Source of the DNA: Nocardia beijingensis NBRC 16342
GTDB lineage: Bacteria; Actinomycetota; Actinomycetes; Mycobacteriales; Mycobacteriaceae
Length of the DNA stretch: 64,000 bases
Direction: 5' to 3'
NCBI RefSeq assembly: GCF_001612785.1
Contig: NZ_BDBC01000003.1
Coordinates: 124,001-188,000, forward strand
Part shown: positions 1 to 9,918 of the stretch, piece after piece
Layout: each line of letters starts with the position of its first letter
Numbering within the stretch: the first letter of the stretch is position 1
Notes under the pieces: generated by a model
What the model was told of the DNA's origin: nothing
The model's input: only the letters and a program-made list of their open reading frames with translations
Database searches by the model: none
Position numbers and translations under genes: made by a program

Positions 1-25
1 CGGTGTGCACAAATCGAGCTGGTAG
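1..25 (+). CDS. rpsN: 30S ribosomal protein S14, C-terminal end (partial)
   Basis: Only the last seven codons and a TAG stop (23-25) are inside the window. They read GVHKSSW, which fits the conserved S14 C-terminus (a PGV/L-x-K-[AS]-SW ending). The rest of the gene lies to the left. Its position 34 bp before a cysteine-free S18 gene is what is known for the alternative, zinc-independent ribosomal protein operons (rpmB2-rpmG2-rpsN2-rpsR2) of mycobacteria and relatives. The identity rests on a very short sequence plus context. Confidence 0.6.
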
Positions 26-59
26 ACAACCACTGATCTCGTGAGAAGGAACTCGTCAT

Positions 60-314
60 ATGGCAGTCAAGCGAGCACCGTCGAAGAAGGTTCGCGCAGA
101 GCAGGCCCGCCGTCCGAAGAAGAACCCGCTCATCGCCGCCGGCATCGAGACGGTCGACTACAAAGACGTGAACCTGCTGCGTACGTTCATCTCCGATCGC
201 GGCAAGATCCGCAGCCGCAGGGTCACCGGGCTCACCCCGCAGCAGCAGCGTCAGGTCGCCGTCGCGGTGAAGAACGCCCGTGAGATGGCGCTGCTGCCGT
301 TCACCAGCCGCTAG
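60..314 (+). CDS. rpsR: 30S ribosomal protein S18, zinc-independent (C-) paralogue
   Basis: S18 binds S6 and the 16S rRNA platform of the small ribosomal subunit. This 84-residue protein has the S18 core: VDYKD near residues 38-42, [19 protein letters not shown], and the [16 protein letters not shown] tail. It has no cysteine, so it lacks the CxxC zinc motif of ordinary mycobacterial S18, as in the RpsR2 type. Such paralogues are usually made under zinc starvation from a Zur-controlled operon. The ATG at 60 is preceded by an AGAAGGAA ribosome site. The S14 gene ends 34 bp upstream, so it is the last gene of that operon; the Zur box would lie outside the window. Confidence 0.95.
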   Translation: MAVKRAPSKKVRAEQARRPKKNPLIAAGIETVDYKDVNLLRTFISDRGKIRSRRVTGLTPQQQRQVAVAVKNAREMALLPFTSR

Positions 315-342
315 GCGTACTCCGCGCACGAGCCGAACCGGA

Positions 343-374
343 AAGACCCCCGATGCGTGAGCACCGGGGGTCTT
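343..374. terminator. Terminator hairpin between rpsR and the lectin gene
   Basis: A 10-bp perfect stem (343-352 with 365-374, arm AAGACCCCCG) and a 12-nt loop follow the rpsR stop by 28 bp. The facing lectin-LysM gene ends at 403, so it can serve both strands. There is no long T run, as is common in actinomycetes. Confidence 0.75.
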
Positions 375-402
375 CGTCGTCGTCGCTACCGAACCAGCCG
401 GG

Positions 403-990
403 TCACGGAATGGTCAGCACCTGGCCGGGGTTGATCGCGTCCGGGTTCGGGATTCCGCTGGCATCCGCGATCTCCTGGTAGCGGTTGCCGTCGCCGTAGA
501 AACGCTCGGCGATGGCCCACAGGGTGTCGCCCGGCTCGACGGTGTAGGTGCGCGGCTCGGGCGCAGGCGGCGGAGGCGGGACCTCCTCGGCGGCCGGAGC
601 CGCGACCTGCTCCTCCTGCACCGGCTCCGCTTCCGGCTCCGGGGCGGGCAGCGGGGTGTCGGTGTTGGTGCCGGAGGCCCACAGCGCGCTGCCGTCGCCG
701 CCGTACAGCACGACATTGCGATCCGCCTGCACGACCAGCCGGTCGGCGGCCTGACCGTTGGTCTCGGTCGCCCAGGCCGCGCCGTCGCTCTTGTAGAGCA
801 CGAAGTTGCCGTCGTCCTGCAGCACAGCCCGCTCCACGCCTTGGTCGTGAGTCTGGGTGGCCCACACCACATTCCCGCCCGGCTCGGACAGCACCAGATT
901 GCCGTCCTCCTGCAAGGTGAGGGTGTATGCCCCGCCCTGGAGGGACTGACCCCGCCCGAGTTCTTCGCCTACGCGCAGCGTGTCGACCAC
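403..990 (-). CDS. Bulb-type (B-type) mannose lectin domain protein with C-terminal LysM
   Basis: A 195-residue two-domain protein. Residues about 3-107 form a bulb-type lectin domain, with repeated mannose-site motifs close to QxDxNxVLY (QEDGNLVLS, QDDGNFVLY, QADRNVVLY). A linker rich in Pro, Glu and Ala (about 112-146) leads to one LysM domain (about 147-195; YTVEPGDTLWAIAERFYGDG) that is expected to bind peptidoglycan. The start is GTG at 990, after AAAGGAA. No signal peptide or membrane segment is visible, which is odd for a wall-binding protein. The gene stands alone, tail to tail with rpsR and divergent from the lipoprotein gene. The substrate sugar is unknown. The domain calls are firm and the function is inferred. 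Confidence 0.85.
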   Translation of the reverse strand: MVDTLRVGEELGRGQSLQGGAYTLTLQEDGNLVLSEPGGNVVWATQTHDQGVERAVLQDDGNFVLYKSDGAAWATETNGQAADRLVVQADRNVVLYGGDGSALWASGTNTDTPLPAPEPEAEPVQEEQVAAPAAEEVPPPPPAPEPRTYTVEPGDTLWAIAERFYGDGNRYQEIADASGIPNPDAINPGQVLTIP

Positions 991-1203
991 GTTGGTTCCT
1001 TTCCGGAAAAAGCTGGTAGAGCATCCGACATGACGCCCGCCGCAATGGTTTCGGCGCGCATCCCCGCAGAACTTACTGGGCTCGAACGGTTTTGGGAGCT
1101 ATTACGCGCACGGTTCGCGGAACGTTCACTGTGGGGTTCGTCCCAGTGCACCCTCCACCCGCGGCGAACTCGGCGAACCGCCGTCGAGACTAGGGTGATC
1201 GGT

Positions 1204-1665
1204 ATGGATCGGACTCAGGCCGGACGCGCCGCCACAGCTGTCGCCGTAGTGCTCGCCTGTCTCGCCGCCGCGGGCTGCGGCGGTTCGGACGACGGGGTGA
1301 AGACGCCGAGCACGAGCGCCGCCACGTCCGTGGCGCCGAGCACGCCGACCGAGGACCCGCGCGGGAACCAGGGCAACGAATTCACCGCCGACCCGACCAT
1401 CGTCGGCGCGCATCCGATCCCCTTCCGATCGTGGACCCGGTTGGGAGACAACAAGATAGCCGTGAACTTCGAGACCGGGTCGCCGGAGTGCTACGGCGTG
1501 GACGCCACCGTCACCGAGACCGCGTCGACGGTCACGGTGGAACTGCGCTCCGGCAGCCGCGCCGAGGCGGTCGGCCGGATGTGCGCGATGATCGCGGTCT
1601 TCGGCACCCTGGAGGTGCCGTTGAAGGAACCGCTCGGGAACCGCACGGTGCTCAGCGCGGTCTAG
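1204..1665 (+). CDS. Putative lipoprotein
   Basis: A 153-residue protein with a lipoprotein signal: short basic N-terminus, hydrophobic stretch about 8-20, then a lipobox ending LAAAGC with the cysteine near residue 25. A Ser/Thr/Pro-rich spacer follows. The rest is a small domain with two cysteines (ECYGVD and GRMCAM) that could form a disulfide. It should be exported and lipid-anchored outside the membrane. I do not recognise the family beyond a similarity in style to small actinobacterial lipoproteins of unknown function. A -10-like TAGGGT (1191-1196) lies 7 nt before the ATG, suggesting a leaderless message. An in-frame GTG at 1195 is an alternative start. Confidence 0.75.
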   Translation: MDRTQAGRAATAVAVVLACLAAAGCGGSDDGVKTPSTSAATSVAPSTPTEDPRGNQGNEFTADPTIVGAHPIPFRSWTRLGDNKIAVNFETGSPECYGVDATVTETASTVTVELRSGSRAEAVGRMCAMIAVFGTLEVPLKEPLGNRTVLSAV

Positions 1666-1845
1666 AACGCCGCGCGCCCGGCGGGCCTGCCCGTACTCCG
1701 TCCATCCGCAACCGGATAGCTGTCGGCTTGCGACGGGGCGTCGGCGCGGTTGCGCGAAGAAGGCGGCCCCACCTCGGCCCGGTTGGCGGCGATGGCCGCC
1801 GGAAGCCTCGCCGGACCGCGCGACACCGGCGGGAAGCACAATGCG

Positions 1846-1882
1846 GAACGCCGCGCCGGATCCTCGATCCGGCGCGGCGTTC
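1846..1882 (-). terminator. Strong terminator hairpin after purH
   Basis: A 17-bp perfect inverted repeat with a 3-nt loop (1846-1862 with 1866-1882) sits 16 bp past the purH stop. The stretch 1666-1845 between the lipoprotein gene and this hairpin shows no convincing gene. Confidence 0.85.
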
Positions 1883-1898
1883 AGCGAGCTTGCCGACC

Positions 1899-3470
1899 TC
1901 AGTGGGCGAAGTGGCGGGCCCCGGTGAGATAGAGGGTCACGCCCGCCTCGCGCGCGACGTCGATGGTCTCGCGGTCGCGCACCGAGCCGCCGGGCTGCAC
2001 GATGGCGCGGACACCGGCCTGGATCAAAGTCTGCGGACCGTCCGGGAACGGGAAGTAGGCGTCGGAGGCCGCCACCGACCCCTTGGCCCGGTCCCCCGCC
2101 CGCTGGACCGCGAGGCCGACCGCGTCCACGCGATTGACCTGCCCCATGCCGACGCCGACCGAAGCGCCGTCGTGCGCCAGCAGGATGGCGTTGGACTTCA
2201 CGGCCCGGCAGGCGCGCCAGGCGAACGCGAGGTCGGCGAGCGTGTCGGCGTCGGCGGCCTCGCCGGCGGCCAGCGTCCAGTGGGCCGGGTCGTCGCCCGG
2301 CGCGTCCAGCACGTCGCGCTGTTGCAGCAGGACGCCGCCGCTGATCGGGCGCAGCTCCGCGCCCGCGCGCGTCGGCGGCTCGGCGACGAGGATGCGCACG
2401 TTCTTCTTGCGCTGCAACACCTCCACCGCGCCGTCGGCGTAGGACGGCGCGACGATCACCTCGGTGAAGATCTCGGCGACCTGCTCGGCCAGCTCCACGG
2501 TGACCTCGCGGTTCGCCGCGATCACGCCGCCGTACGCGCTCACCGGATCGCACGCGTGCGCCTTGCGGTGCGCCTCGGCGATATCGGCGCCCAGCGCGAT
2601 GCCGCACGGGTTGGCGTGCTTGATGATCGCCACGGCCGGGGCCTCGTGATCGTAGGCGGCGCGCCAGGCCGCGTCGGCGTCGACGTAGTTGTTGTACGAC
2701 ATCTCCTTGCCGTGCAACTGCCGCGCCTGCGCCAGCCCGAGCTTGCCGTCGCCGTTGATGTACAGGGCGGCGGACTGATGCGGGTTCTCGCCGTAGCGCA
2801 ACACCGCCGACCGCTCCCAGGTGCCGCCGAGCCACTCGGGGAACCGGGGCGCCGTGTCCTCGGCCGTGTCGCCCGCGCCCAGCACGTTGGTCATCCAGCT
2901 CGCGACCGCCACGTCATAACTCGCGGTGTGCTGGAAGGCCTTTGCCGCCAGCGCCGTGCGCTCGGCCAAGGTGAAGCCGCCGGACTTCACCGCGGCGAGC
3001 ACGTCGTCGTAGTCGCCGCTGTCCACGACCACCGCCACCGACGGGTGGTTCTTCGCCGCGGCGCGCACCATGGAGGGCCCGCCGATATCGATCTGCTCCA
3101 CACACTCGTCGGGGGTCGCCCCGCTCGCCACGGTCTGGGTGAACGGGTACAGGTTCACCACCACGAGCTGGAACGCTTCCACGCCGAGTTCGACCAGCTG
3201 ATCGACGTGCTCCTGCTTGCGCGAGTCCGCCAGGATGCCCGCGTGCACCCGCGGATGCAGCGTCTTGACCCGGCCGTCGAGGGTCTCCGGGAACCCGGTC
3301 AGGTCCTCGACCTTGGTCACCGGGATGCCCGCGTCCGCGATCCTGCCCGCGGTGGACCCGGTCGAGACCAGCTCGACGCCCGCCGCGTGCAGACCGGTCG
3401 CGAGCTCCACGAGACCCGTCTTGTCGTAGACGCTCACCAGCGCCCTGCTGATCGGCTTGCGTTCACTCAC
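1899..3470 (-). CDS. purH: Bifunctional AICAR formyltransferase / IMP cyclohydrolase
   Basis: PurH performs the last two steps of IMP synthesis: formylation of AICAR with 10-formyl-THF, then ring closure. The protein is 523 residues, normal for the family. The N-terminal cyclohydrolase part (about 1-200) has [20 protein letters not shown] and the [15 protein letters not shown] signature. The larger C-terminal transformylase part has [36 protein letters not shown] and the [11 protein letters not shown]ys region. The start is GTG at 3470, which overlaps the purN stop (GTGA), so the pair is probably translationally coupled. A strong hairpin terminator follows. Gene order purN-purH downstream of perM matches mycobacteria. 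Confidence 0.98.
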   Translation of the reverse strand: MSERKPISRALVSVYDKTGLVELATGLHAAGVELVSTGSTAGRIADAGIPVTKVEDLTGFPETLDGRVKTLHPRVHAGILADSRKQEHVDQLVELGVEAFQLVVVNLYPFTQTVASGATPDECVEQIDIGGPSMVRAAAKNHPSVAVVVDSGDYDDVLAAVKSGGFTLAERTALAAKAFQHTASYDVAVASWMTNVLGAGDTAEDTAPRFPEWLGGTWERSAVLRYGENPHQSAALYINGDGKLGLAQARQLHGKEMSYNNYVDADAAWRAAYDHEAPAVAIIKHANPCGIALGADIAEAHRKAHACDPVSAYGGVIAANREVTVELAEQVAEIFTEVIVAPSYADGAVEVLQRKKNVRILVAEPPTRAGAELRPISGGVLLQQRDVLDAPGDDPAHWTLAAGEAADADTLADLAFAWRACRAVKSNAILLAHDGASVGVGMGQVNRVDAVGLAVQRAGDRAKGSVAASDAYFPFPDGPQTLIQAGVRAIVQPGGSVRDRETIDVAREAGVTLYLTGARHFAH

Positions 3471-4093
3471 CGGAGAACTCGCTCATCTGGGATAACTGCC
3501 TTTCGTCCGTCGGAGACAATGCCTCGCGTCGCGACGGCGGCGACGACCTCCGCCAGCAACCGTCGCTCGACAATCTTGATGCGCTCGTGCAGGGCGGCCT
3601 CGTCGTCGCCCGGCAGCACCGGCACCGCCTCCTGCGCCAGGATGGGCCCGGTGTCGATGCCCTCGTCGACCAGGTGCACGGTGCAGCCGGTGACCCGCGC
3701 TCCGTAGGCGAGCGCGTCGCGCACGCCGTGCGCGCCGGGGAAGGCGGGCAGCAGCGCGGGGTGGGTGTTGATGATCCGGCCGCCGAACCGGTCCAGGAAG
3801 GCGGGGCCGAGCAACTTCATGAAGCCCGCCGACACCACCAGATCCGGCTGGTGCGCGGCGACCGCGTCGGTGAGTTCGGCGTCCCATGCGGCACGGTCGG
3901 GGAAATCCTTCAGCGCCACCCGGAAATGCGGTACGCCCGCGGCGTCGGCATGGGTGGTCGCCGCGCAGAGCCGGTCGACGCCGACCGCGACGACCTTCGC
4001 CGGGTAGCCGGGCGCGGCCGTGGCCTCCAGCAGGGCCTGCAGCAGCGAACCGGTGCCCGACGCCAGGACGACTACGGTGGCCGGCGTCGTCAC
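3467..4093 (-). CDS. purN: Phosphoribosylglycinamide formyltransferase 1
   Basis: PurN transfers a formyl group from 10-formyl-THF to GAR, the third step of purine synthesis. The 208-residue protein has the nucleotide-binding [13 protein letters not shown] motif near residues 10-22, the catalytic Asn-x-His in [16 protein letters not shown], and the Asp loop [17 protein letters not shown]. The start is GTG at 4093; a weak GGAAG lies just upstream. The stop overlaps the purH start by 4 bp. It lies 87 bp downstream of the perM homologue and may be read with it or from its own promoter in that gap. Confidence 0.97.
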   Translation of the reverse strand: MTTPATVVVLASGTGSLLQALLEATAAPGYPAKVVAVGVDRLCAATTHADAAGVPHFRVALKDFPDRAAWDAELTDAVAAHQPDLVVSAGFMKLLGPAFLDRFGGRIINTHPALLPAFPGAHGVRDALAYGARVTGCTVHLVDEGIDTGPILAQEAVPVLPGDDEAALHERIKIVERRLLAEVVAAVATRGIVSDGRKAVIPDERVLR

Positions 4094-4180
4094 GGGCTTC
4101 CACGAGGCAGGCTGGGACGTCAGCGCTCTACTCCCTGATCGATCGGATGGCGGACGGATGCGGCACCGCCGGGTTAGAGC

Positions 4181-5680
4181 CTAACGACCGTCCACCCGGT
4201 CACTGTCCGGCAGGTCCGCCTCGACCACCTCGGCGTCGACGATGTCGCCCGCGCCGTGGTCGTGGCGGCGGACGCCGGTCTCGATCGCGGGCGGGGAGTC
4301 CACGAGTTCGGCGTCCAACGGGGGCTGCGGGGCCTCCAGCTCGGGCCGGTCGTAGTCCTCGTAGTAGTCGTCGTCCTCGTAATAGTCGCCGTCGTCCTCC
4401 GCGTAGTAGTCGTCGTAGTCGTCCTCGTCGCGGTAATCGTCGTAGGGATCGGTGTAGTCGGCCGGTGGAACGCCGACCGGCACCAGGAACCAGCGGGCGA
4501 ACACCAGACCCGCGTAGCCGGGAAGCGCCAGCCAGGCGAACGTGACCAGCGCGAAGATCGGCAGCTGGAGGCCGACCCTGCCCACCTCGCCGAGTTCGCC
4601 GCCAGCGACCGCCCCTGCCACCGTCAGCGCGAGCGCGGCGAGCGCGGCGGAAACGAGCGTGGCCCACGGCGCGCCGATCCGGTCGGTGGAGGTGCGCGCG
4701 ATGTCCAGTCCACCGAGCACACCGACCGCAGCGGGGATCAGCAGCAACACCGGCCACCATCCCGCCGCCGGACCGGTCGGCACCGCGGCGAGCAGCGGAA
4801 AGGCCGGGACAGGTCCGCCGACGATGGAGAACACCCCGAAGGAAGCGACGCCGATCTGCGCGCTGGAACCGACCAGCACACCGACGGTGTGAATCACCAG
4901 ATTCGGCAGATAGGCCACCGAGAGCAGCGTCAAGCCGAGCACGCCCCCGGCGTTGCCCGCCGATTGATACATGTCACCGAGTCGCGACACGTGCGCGAGG
5001 AAGGAGATCACCACCACTGCGGTCGCGCAACCCAGCAGGCGCAGGACGGACCGGCCCGCGCCGTAGAGTCCCGAGACCGCCCAGTCGGGCAAGCGCAGCA
5101 CCACGAACAACTCGCGGCGGAGACGGACGGCGATGCCGATGGCGGCGGCCAGCAGATACAACGCGGCGACCCACGCGAACGCGGCGAGGGTGTTCGGCGG
5201 TTGCAGCGCGAAGACGCCGGAAGCGTCCTCGGTGACCGCGAGGCAGACGGAAGTGACCAGCAGCGGGCCGCCTGCCGCGGCGCCGACGATCCACCCCAGA
5301 TCCGCTCGGGTGCACTGCGGTTCCACGGCGCGCGCGCATTCCCGCGCGGCCAGCCACACCAGCAGTCCGGTGGGCAACAGCGGAAGCAACCCGAGCGAGG
5401 TCTTGCCGATCACCAGCGGAACCTGGTGCACGCCCAGCCAGGAGGCGGCGATCGCGCCGGACGCGCCGTCCAGATCGCTGCCCGCCGCCAGCAGCGTGGC
5501 GAGCACGAGGACGACCAGAGTGGTCAGCCCGAACGCGGACGGGCGGCCCGCGACGGCGATGAGGACTCTGGAGCGCTCCGGGGTGAGGGACAGAAACCCG
5601 GCTTCGTCCGCGTCGGGGTGCGGCGGCGACGAGCGCGGCCCGCCGATCCGGCGGGCCGAGGAGTTTCTGGAGGAGCTCAT
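4181..5680 (-). CDS. PerM-like integral membrane protein (DUF6350)
   Basis: A 499-residue protein with roughly ten hydrophobic segments between residues 40 and 420, matching in context and character the DUF6350 protein PerM (Rv0955) of M. tuberculosis. PerM is known to be needed for cell division and persistence, linked to stability of FtsB. The last 80 residues form a cytoplasmic-type tail with a dense Asp/Glu/Tyr tract (about 421-460, units such as YYEDDD) and then an acidic end. The tract is encoded by a repetitive run at about 4340-4460. The neighbours are purN downstream and the DUF5336 gene upstream, the same order as in mycobacteria. The start at 5680 has only a distant GGGGAGG upstream. 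Confidence 0.85.
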   Translation of the reverse strand: MSSSRNSSARRIGGPRSSPPHPDADEAGFLSLTPERSRVLIAVAGRPSAFGLTTLVVLVLATLLAAGSDLDGASGAIAASWLGVHQVPLVIGKTSLGLLPLLPTGLLVWLAARECARAVEPQCTRADLGWIVGAAAGGPLLVTSVCLAVTEDASGVFALQPPNTLAAFAWVAALYLLAAAIGIAVRLRRELFVVLRLPDWAVSGLYGAGRSVLRLLGCATAVVVISFLAHVSRLGDMYQSAGNAGGVLGLTLLSVAYLPNLVIHTVGVLVGSSAQIGVASFGVFSIVGGPVPAFPLLAAVPTGPAAGWWPVLLLIPAAVGVLGGLDIARTSTDRIGAPWATLVSAALAALALTVAGAVAGGELGEVGRVGLQLPIFALVTFAWLALPGYAGLVFARWFLVPVGVPPADYTDPYDDYRDEDDYDDYYAEDDGDYYEDDDYYEDYDRPELEAPQPPLDAELVDSPPAIETGVRRHDHGAGDIVDAEVVEADLPDSDRVDGR

Positions 5681-5772
5681 GACATTTCAGCGTGGCATCC
5701 TCCCCGGCGCGAACGGGTCAGGCGCGCCGTTGGCACGCGATCGCCGCACCGGGGAGGAGTCCGCCGAGTTCG

Positions 5773-6858
5773 CTATTTGTTCTTGTCGTCCGAGGGACGG
5801 AACGCCTGAGTGGCGTCCGAGGACGGGTCGCCGCTCTGCTCGCCGCCGAACGGACCGCTCTGCTGGCTCGGCTGGCTCTGCTGGCCCGGCTGTGACTGCT
5901 GCTGGCCGTAACTCGGCGAACCGTAGGGCGACTGCTGACCGGTCTGCTGCTGGCCCCCGAAGTGCTGGGTCACGCTCTCGTCGGGACGCGGCTGCGCGCC
6001 GTACGGCGAGCCCGGCTGCTGCGGCGCGCCGTAGGCCGTGGTCGGCTGGCTCTGCCCGTAGGGCGACTGCGGCTGTCCGTACGCCTGGCCCTGCTGGCTC
6101 TGTCCGTAGCCCGGCTGGCTCTGCCCGTAAGGCGATGGCTGCCCCTGCTGCGAGGGGAATTGCGGCGGCGCGGACTGGGTGCCGTACCCGCCCTGCCCGT
6201 AGGAACTCGCGCCGTAGCCGGGCTGCTGGCCCGGCTGCCCGTAGGACGGCTGCCCTTGTCCGAACGACGCCTGCTGCTGACCGTAGCCGCCCTGGCCGAA
6301 CCCGCCCGCCGCGGCGGCCGGACGCGGTGCGGGCGCCTTGATGATGCCCACCTCGAACAGCGTCGCGGCGATCGCCACCGCCGCCTGCACGAACGACAGC
6401 ACGAGCAGGACGAACGCACCCGCCTTCAGCTCGCTGCCCGGACCGAAGTTGAACGACTGGAACAGCAGCGCGACGAAGCCCGCGGTCGAAGCCGCGGCGG
6501 CCGCGCCGGTCCAGTTCTGCTTGGGCAGCAGCGACAGCGCGGCGAGCAGGCCGCCGAGCAGCAGCAGGCCGAGCAGCGGCGAGCCGGACGCCACCTCGAA
6601 GGCGTTGCGCGTCTCCGCACCGCTGACCCTGGTGCCGCCGAAATCGATCGGCTTACTGCCGAGGAACGGAAGGAAGCCGAGCAGGAAGTTGATCACGCCG
6701 AGCGCCGCTACGCCGACCACCAGGAAGAACGGCAGACCTTTGGCATCGGAACCGGTAGCGCTCGAACCTGAAGTCGCACCACCCGCGGCCGGGCTCTGGC
6801 TGGATGGTGCTGAGGGCGCGGGTGTGTTGTACCCGGAGCCCCCGGTCGGGTAGGACAT
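5773..6858 (-). CDS. DUF5336 membrane protein, Rv0954-like
   Basis: A 361-residue protein: a short Ser/Pro/Gly-rich N-terminus, four hydrophobic segments between about residues 45 and 185, then a 150-residue C-terminal tail of low complexity made of SYGQ, PYGQSQ and QPGYG units, ending in a charged stretch. This is the DUF5336 architecture; the M. tuberculosis homologue Rv0954 has been reported with the division machinery. A clear TTAGGAG ribosome site precedes the ATG. It lies 92 bp upstream of perM and is probably in the same transcript. The Gln/Tyr/Gly-rich tail could mediate assembly or phase separation, but that is inference. Confidence 0.85.
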   Translation of the reverse strand: MSYPTGGSGYNTPAPSAPSSQSPAAGGATSGSSATGSDAKGLPFFLVVGVAALGVINFLLGFLPFLGSKPIDFGGTRVSGAETRNAFEVASGSPLLGLLLLGGLLAALSLLPKQNWTGAAAAASTAGFVALLFQSFNFGPGSELKAGAFVLLVLSFVQAAVAIAATLFEVGIIKAPAPRPAAAAGGFGQGGYGQQQASFGQGQPSYGQPGQQPGYGASSYGQGGYGTQSAPPQFPSQQGQPSPYGQSQPGYGQSQQGQAYGQPQSPYGQSQPTTAYGAPQQPGSPYGAQPRPDESVTQHFGGQQQTGQQSPYGSPSYGQQQSQPGQQSQPSQQSGPFGGEQSGDPSSDATQAFRPSDDKNK

Positions 6859-7220
6859 GTCGTCGTCTCCTAAATCGAGTCGTACATGGTCTTCACGGCT
6901 GGATTACTTCTGACGCTACTGCACTCCCTCGCTCGGGTCATCCCGCCGCGACGGCCGGAACGAGCGGGTTCGCCCGCGTTCCGGCAGGTCGCGGCTGATG
7001 TCCTGTGCGGAGTTCCTAGCGTGACCACCTACCGCTCACTGACACTGTTGCCCGCGATGGCGCTTTTCACACCACGCGAATTCTCAACGGCGGGGAATTC
7101 CGGATGACGACTCGATGAACCATCCGCCCGGCTGCCTCGTGATGCATAGCGAGGAGAACCACGAGTGGCCGGTCAGGACGCTCGGCTTCTGCCCAAGCCT
7201 GAGCCCACTGCCACACATGA
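6859..7220. other. Intergenic region between DUF5336 gene and sucD, with hairpin
   Basis: No gene is supported in these 362 bp. M. tuberculosis has the oxidoreductase Rv0953c at this place; here it is absent. A bulged hairpin with a UUCG loop lies at 6955-6984 (CCGGAA outer stem). The minus-strand promoter for DUF5336-perM should be here, but I could not assign it. Confidence 0.5.
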
Positions 7221-7255
7221 CGAAGGCCGCCCCCCGAATTCGGAGGCGGCCTTCG
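7221..7255 (-). terminator. Terminator hairpin of sucC-sucD
   Basis: An 11-bp perfect stem (7221-7231 with 7245-7255, arm CGAAGGCCGCC) and a 13-nt loop lie 15 bp after the sucD stop. Confidence 0.8.
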
Positions 7256-7269
7256 TGCACGGTGGGAGA

Positions 7270-8184
7270 TCAGGCGCTGATGCTGGCCTTCTCCAGGATC
7301 TCGCGCGCCAGCGCGGCGGTCTCGGACGGCGTCTTGCCGACCTTCACGCCCGCGGCCTCCAGCGCGTCCTTCTTCGCCTGGGCGGTGCCAGAGGAGCCGG
7401 ACACGATGGCGCCCGCGTGGCCCATCGTCTTGCCCTCGGGGGCGGTGAAGCCTGCCACGTAGCCGACGACCGGCTTGGTGACGTTGGCCTTGATGTAGGC
7501 CGCGGCGCGCTCTTCCGCGTCGCCGCCGATCTCGCCGATCATCACGATCAGCTTGGTCTCCGGGTCCTTCTCGAACGCCTCGATGGCGTCGATGTGGGTG
7601 GTGCCGATGACCGGGTCGCCGCCGATGCCGATGGAGGTCGAGAAGCCGAAGTCGCGCAGCTCGTACATCATCTGGTAGGTCAGTGTGCCCGACTTGGAGA
7701 CCAGTCCGATCGGGCCCTTGCCGGTGATGTTGGCGGGGGTGATGCCGACCAGCGACTCGCCAGGGGTGATGATGCCGGGGCAGTTCGGGCCGATGATCCG
7801 GGTCTTGTTGCCCTTCTCCACGTTGTAGGCCCACGCGTAGGCGGTGTCCTGCACCGGGATGCCCTCGGTGATGACCACCAGCAGCGGGATCTCCGCGTCG
7901 ATGGCCTCGATGATGGCGTCCTTGGCGAACTTCGGCGGCACGAACGCGATGGACACGTCGGCGCCGGTCTCCTTGATGGCCTCGGCGACGGTGCCGAAGA
8001 CCGGCAACTCGACCGCGTTGCCTTCCTTGTCGGTGTGCGCGACGGTGGTGCCCGCCTTGCGCGCGTTCACACCGCCCACGATCTGGGTGCCCGCCTTCAG
8101 CATCAGCGCGGTGTGCTTGGTGCCCTCGCCGCCGGTGATGCCCTGGACGATGACCTTGGAGTCCTTGTTCAGGAAGATAGACAT
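7270..8184 (-). CDS. sucD: Succinyl-CoA ligase, alpha subunit
   Basis: SucD with SucC converts succinyl-CoA to succinate with nucleotide phosphorylation in the TCA cycle. The 304-residue protein has the N-terminal CoA-binding Rossmann part ([17 protein letters not shown]), the [12 protein letters not shown] motif, [13 protein letters not shown], and the phosphohistidine loop [18 protein letters not shown] at about residues 240-257. Length is normal. It starts 26 bp after sucC and is co-transcribed with it; a terminator hairpin follows. A purine-rich AAAAGAAA precedes the ATG. Confidence 0.98.
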   Translation of the reverse strand: MSIFLNKDSKVIVQGITGGEGTKHTALMLKAGTQIVGGVNARKAGTTVAHTDKEGNAVELPVFGTVAEAIKETGADVSIAFVPPKFAKDAIIEAIDAEIPLLVVITEGIPVQDTAYAWAYNVEKGNKTRIIGPNCPGIITPGESLVGITPANITGKGPIGLVSKSGTLTYQMMYELRDFGFSTSIGIGGDPVIGTTHIDAIEAFEKDPETKLIVMIGEIGGDAEERAAAYIKANVTKPVVGYVAGFTAPEGKTMGHAGAIVSGSSGTAQAKKDALEAAGVKVGKTPSETAALAREILEKASISA

Positions 8185-8210
8185 TTCTTTTCGTCCTTAC
8201 TCGGCCGTCG

Positions 8211-9377
<1,167 letters not shown>

Positions 9378-9804
9378 GTACTCACCGTCTCGTCTGCGTT
9401 GTGATGACAACGTCTTTGTTGGCGGCCCGACGTCGGAAGCGGGTCGGGTCGGACTCTAACCAGTCACATGGAGGGCCAATCGGCCACGTTCATCCTAAGT
9501 GGCGCAGGTCACGGAGCAACGTTCGGAGCGGCAAAACCGCTGGCCAACGCTACTGACGAGTAGGTTGCTGGCACCGCGCCAGGTAGAGCGCGGTGCCCGA
9601 GGGCGGCGCCGCCTTCTACTACAAATCGTCGTTGATCGACCTCTCCGGAGTGCCCATACCGCAGTGAGATATTCCGGGGTGGAAGAGTGATGAATCTCAC
9701 ATGTTTGTTACGAACCCTGCGCATCGCTTGTCGCGGCTCAATCGTTTCGTTACCGTCATTGCGGTCGATGTCACAACACGGTCACGACTAGGAGGACGGC
9801 AAGT
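9378..9804. other. Divergent control region between sucC and the M23 peptidase
   Basis: No protein gene is supported in these 427 bp. The region holds a 10-bp perfect hairpin at 9570-9597 (arm GGCACCGCGC), a small hairpin at 9527-9541, the CRP/GlxR-like palindrome at 9686-9701, and an AGGAGGA ribosome site at 9790-9796 for a short leader ORF. Confidence 0.6.
9686..9701. promoter_or_regulatory. CRP/GlxR-like operator
   Basis: The sequence A-GTGA-TGAATC-TCAC-A matches the CRP-family palindrome GTGA-N6-TCAC exactly. It lies about 215 bp upstream of the M23 start and 310 bp upstream of sucC. Mycobacterial CRP and corynebacterial GlxR are known to bind such sites, including upstream of wall-remodelling genes. 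Confidence 0.55.
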
Positions 9805-9918
9805 TTGACGCAGCACAGCGCTCCGCAGACGGAGAGCCGCTCCGCATTCGACCGATCGACGCCGCTGGTCAGGCGGCATCCGAGTTCCACCAGCTTCACG
9901 ATGTGGCACCGCCGATGA
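9805..9918 (+). CDS. Possible 37-residue leader ORF coupled to the M23 gene
   Basis: A TTG start at 9805 lies 8 nt after a near-perfect AGGAGGA ribosome site (9790-9796), the best in the region. The reading frame gives 37 residues and stops with a TGA at 9916-9918 that overlaps the ATG (9915) of the M23 gene as ATGA. The peptide is Ser/Arg/His-rich and resembles nothing I know. The strong ribosome site belongs to this frame and the M23 ATG has none of its own, so coupled translation is likely. It may be only a translational relay. Confidence 0.4.
   Translation: MTQHSAPQTESRSAFDRSTPLVRRHPSSTSFTMWHRR

Noticed and set aside
1..59. Zur box for the zinc-independent ribosomal operon
   Set aside because: The operator would lie before the first gene of the operon, outside the window; the 34-bp gap before rpsR has only a ribosome site.
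1126..2835. Long minus-strand and plus-strand frames across purH
   Set aside because: They overlap purH in other frames and give low-complexity Arg-rich translations; purH is unambiguous.
9420..9800. Possible c-di-AMP (ydaO-type) riboswitch before the M23 peptidase
   Set aside because: Such riboswitches precede wall hydrolase genes in actinobacteria, but none of the conserved blocks I know could be found here; only simple hairpins are visible.
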